Shown here: positions 63,404 through 64,000 of the stretch, in pieces
Layout: each line of letters opens with the position of its first letter
Numbering within the stretch: the stretch's first letter is position 1
Source of the DNA: Methylobacterium pseudosasicola
GTDB lineage: Bacteria > Pseudomonadota > Alphaproteobacteria > Rhizobiales > Beijerinckiaceae
Direction of reading: 5' to 3'
Assembly: GCF_900114535.1 (NCBI RefSeq)
Contig: NZ_FOTK01000007.1
Span: forward strand, 62,001 to 126,000
DNA: 64,000 nucleotides
Notes under the pieces: model-generated
What the model saw: the letters and a program-made list of their open reading frames with translations, nothing else
Databases searched by the model: none
Told to the model about the DNA's origin: nothing
Program-made: the position numbers and the translations under genes

Positions 63404-64000
63404 AGCTCTCCAACTCCTTGGCGCCGCCCGGATGGGTGACGGCGCCGTACAGCGCCGGGCCGACGCCCTGCGCGTATTTCCACAGGTAGCCCGAGGTCGC
63501 GGTGTTGGTGCGCGGCGTCCAGGCCTTGCGGCGCTCGGCCAGCTCCTCGTCCGACACGGCGACGCTGAGCGTGCCCTGGATCGCATCGAGCGTGATGATG
63601 TCGCCGTCGCGGATCAGGCCGATCGGGCCGCCCACCGCCGCCTCGGGGCCGACATGGCCGACGCAGAAGCCGCGGGTCGCGCCGGAGAAGCGCCCGTCCG
63701 TGATCAGCGCGACCTTATCGCCCATGCCCTGGCCGTAGAGGGCCGCGGTGGTGGACAGCATTTCGCGCATGCCGGGGCCGCCGCGCGGACCCTCGTAGCG
63801 GATCACGAGCACGTCGCCTTCCTTGTAGGTCCGCGACTGCACCGCCTCGAAGCAGGCCTCCTCGCCGTCGAACACCCGGGCCGGGCCGGTGAAAACCTGC
63901 TTCTCCGCCGCCATGCCGGCGACCTTCACGATCGCGCCCTCGGGGGCGAGGTTGCCCTTGAGGCCGACGACACCGCCGGTGGGGGTGATCGGGCGGTTGG
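63390..64000 (-). CDS. ilvD: Dihydroxy-acid dehydratase, 3' part (5' end outside window)
   Basis: The frame is open to the right edge, so only the C-terminal 203 or so residues are seen. They include the segments [71 protein letters not shown] and the C-terminal [18 protein letters not shown], all standard for IlvD. The enzyme dehydrates 2,3-dihydroxy acids in valine, leucine and isoleucine synthesis and carries an Fe-S cluster. It differs clearly from the aldonate dehydratase at 37021. Its stop overlaps the start of the Sel1 gene by 14 bases. Confidence 0.92.
   Translation of the reverse strand, partial: NRPITPTGGVVGLKGNLAPEGAIVKVAGMAAEKQVFTGPARVFDGEEACFEAVQSRTYKEGDVLVIRYEGPRGGPGMREMLSTTAALYGQGMGDKVALITDGRFSGATRGFCVGHVGPEAAVGGPIGLIRDGDIITLDAIQGTLSVAVSDEELAERRKAWTPRTNTATSGYLWKYAQGVGPALYGAVTHPGGAKELESYADV

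Overview
The window is GC-rich alphaproteobacterial chromosome and most resembles Methylobacterium or a close Rhizobiales relative. This is inferred from protein families (dialkylglycine decarboxylase, GlpX, large sets of solute importers, ExoR-like Sel1 protein), very high third-position GC, and short palindromic dispersed repeats typical of the order. No rRNA, tRNA, CRISPR array, insertion sequence or prophage was recognised. The content is mainly accessory catabolism and transport, with a few housekeeping genes (hom, glpX, xthA-like, the 3' end of ilvD) near the right end.

Layout. 1-640: 3' end of an ABC-F gene. 0.8-3.1 kb: dgdA-like gene with a divergent LysR regulator. 3.2-4.6 kb: AT-richer stretch with one unrecognised gene. 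4.6-11.1 kb: MFS carrier, WcbI-like protein, alpha/beta hydrolase, RibD-C reductase, AlgX/AlgJ-like protein and an AEC carrier. 11.4-17 kb: MocR-type regulator, HbpS-like protein and an Opp-type importer (oppA-B-C) without ATPase genes. 17-18.5 kb: 2-hydroxyacid dehydrogenase and FMN reductase. 18.5-24.6 kb: ABC sugar/polyol importer operon ending in a one-chain dihydroxyacetone kinase.

25-42.9 kb is a large organic-acid and sugar-acid catabolic region. It holds an XylX-like dehydratase with a D-2-hydroxyacid flavoprotein. It also holds an operon livK-livH-[livM-livG-livF fused in one ORF]-lambda-crystallin-like dehydrogenase-BKACE. A divergent GntR regulator is followed by two SDRs and an XylD/AraD-type aldonate dehydratase. 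A 987-residue FAD/4Fe-4S dehydrogenase and a second GntR regulator close the region. The fused transporter and its linked beta-hydroxy-acid dehydrogenase plus beta-keto-acid cleavage enzyme are the most distinctive system here.

42.9-47.9 kb: methyltransferase and a GntR gene divergent from a TRAP transporter (dctP-Q-M). 47.9-54.7 kb: small proteins, YbaK-like deacylase, an operon MFS carrier-CaiB/BaiF CoA-transferase-atypical crotonase, and a NarK-like carrier. 55-64 kb: L,D-transpeptidase, glpX, hom, ceramidase-like membrane protein, exonuclease III, a peptide-deformylase-like protein that has lost metal ligands, two tandem GSTs, an ExoR-like Sel1 protein and the 3' end of ilvD.
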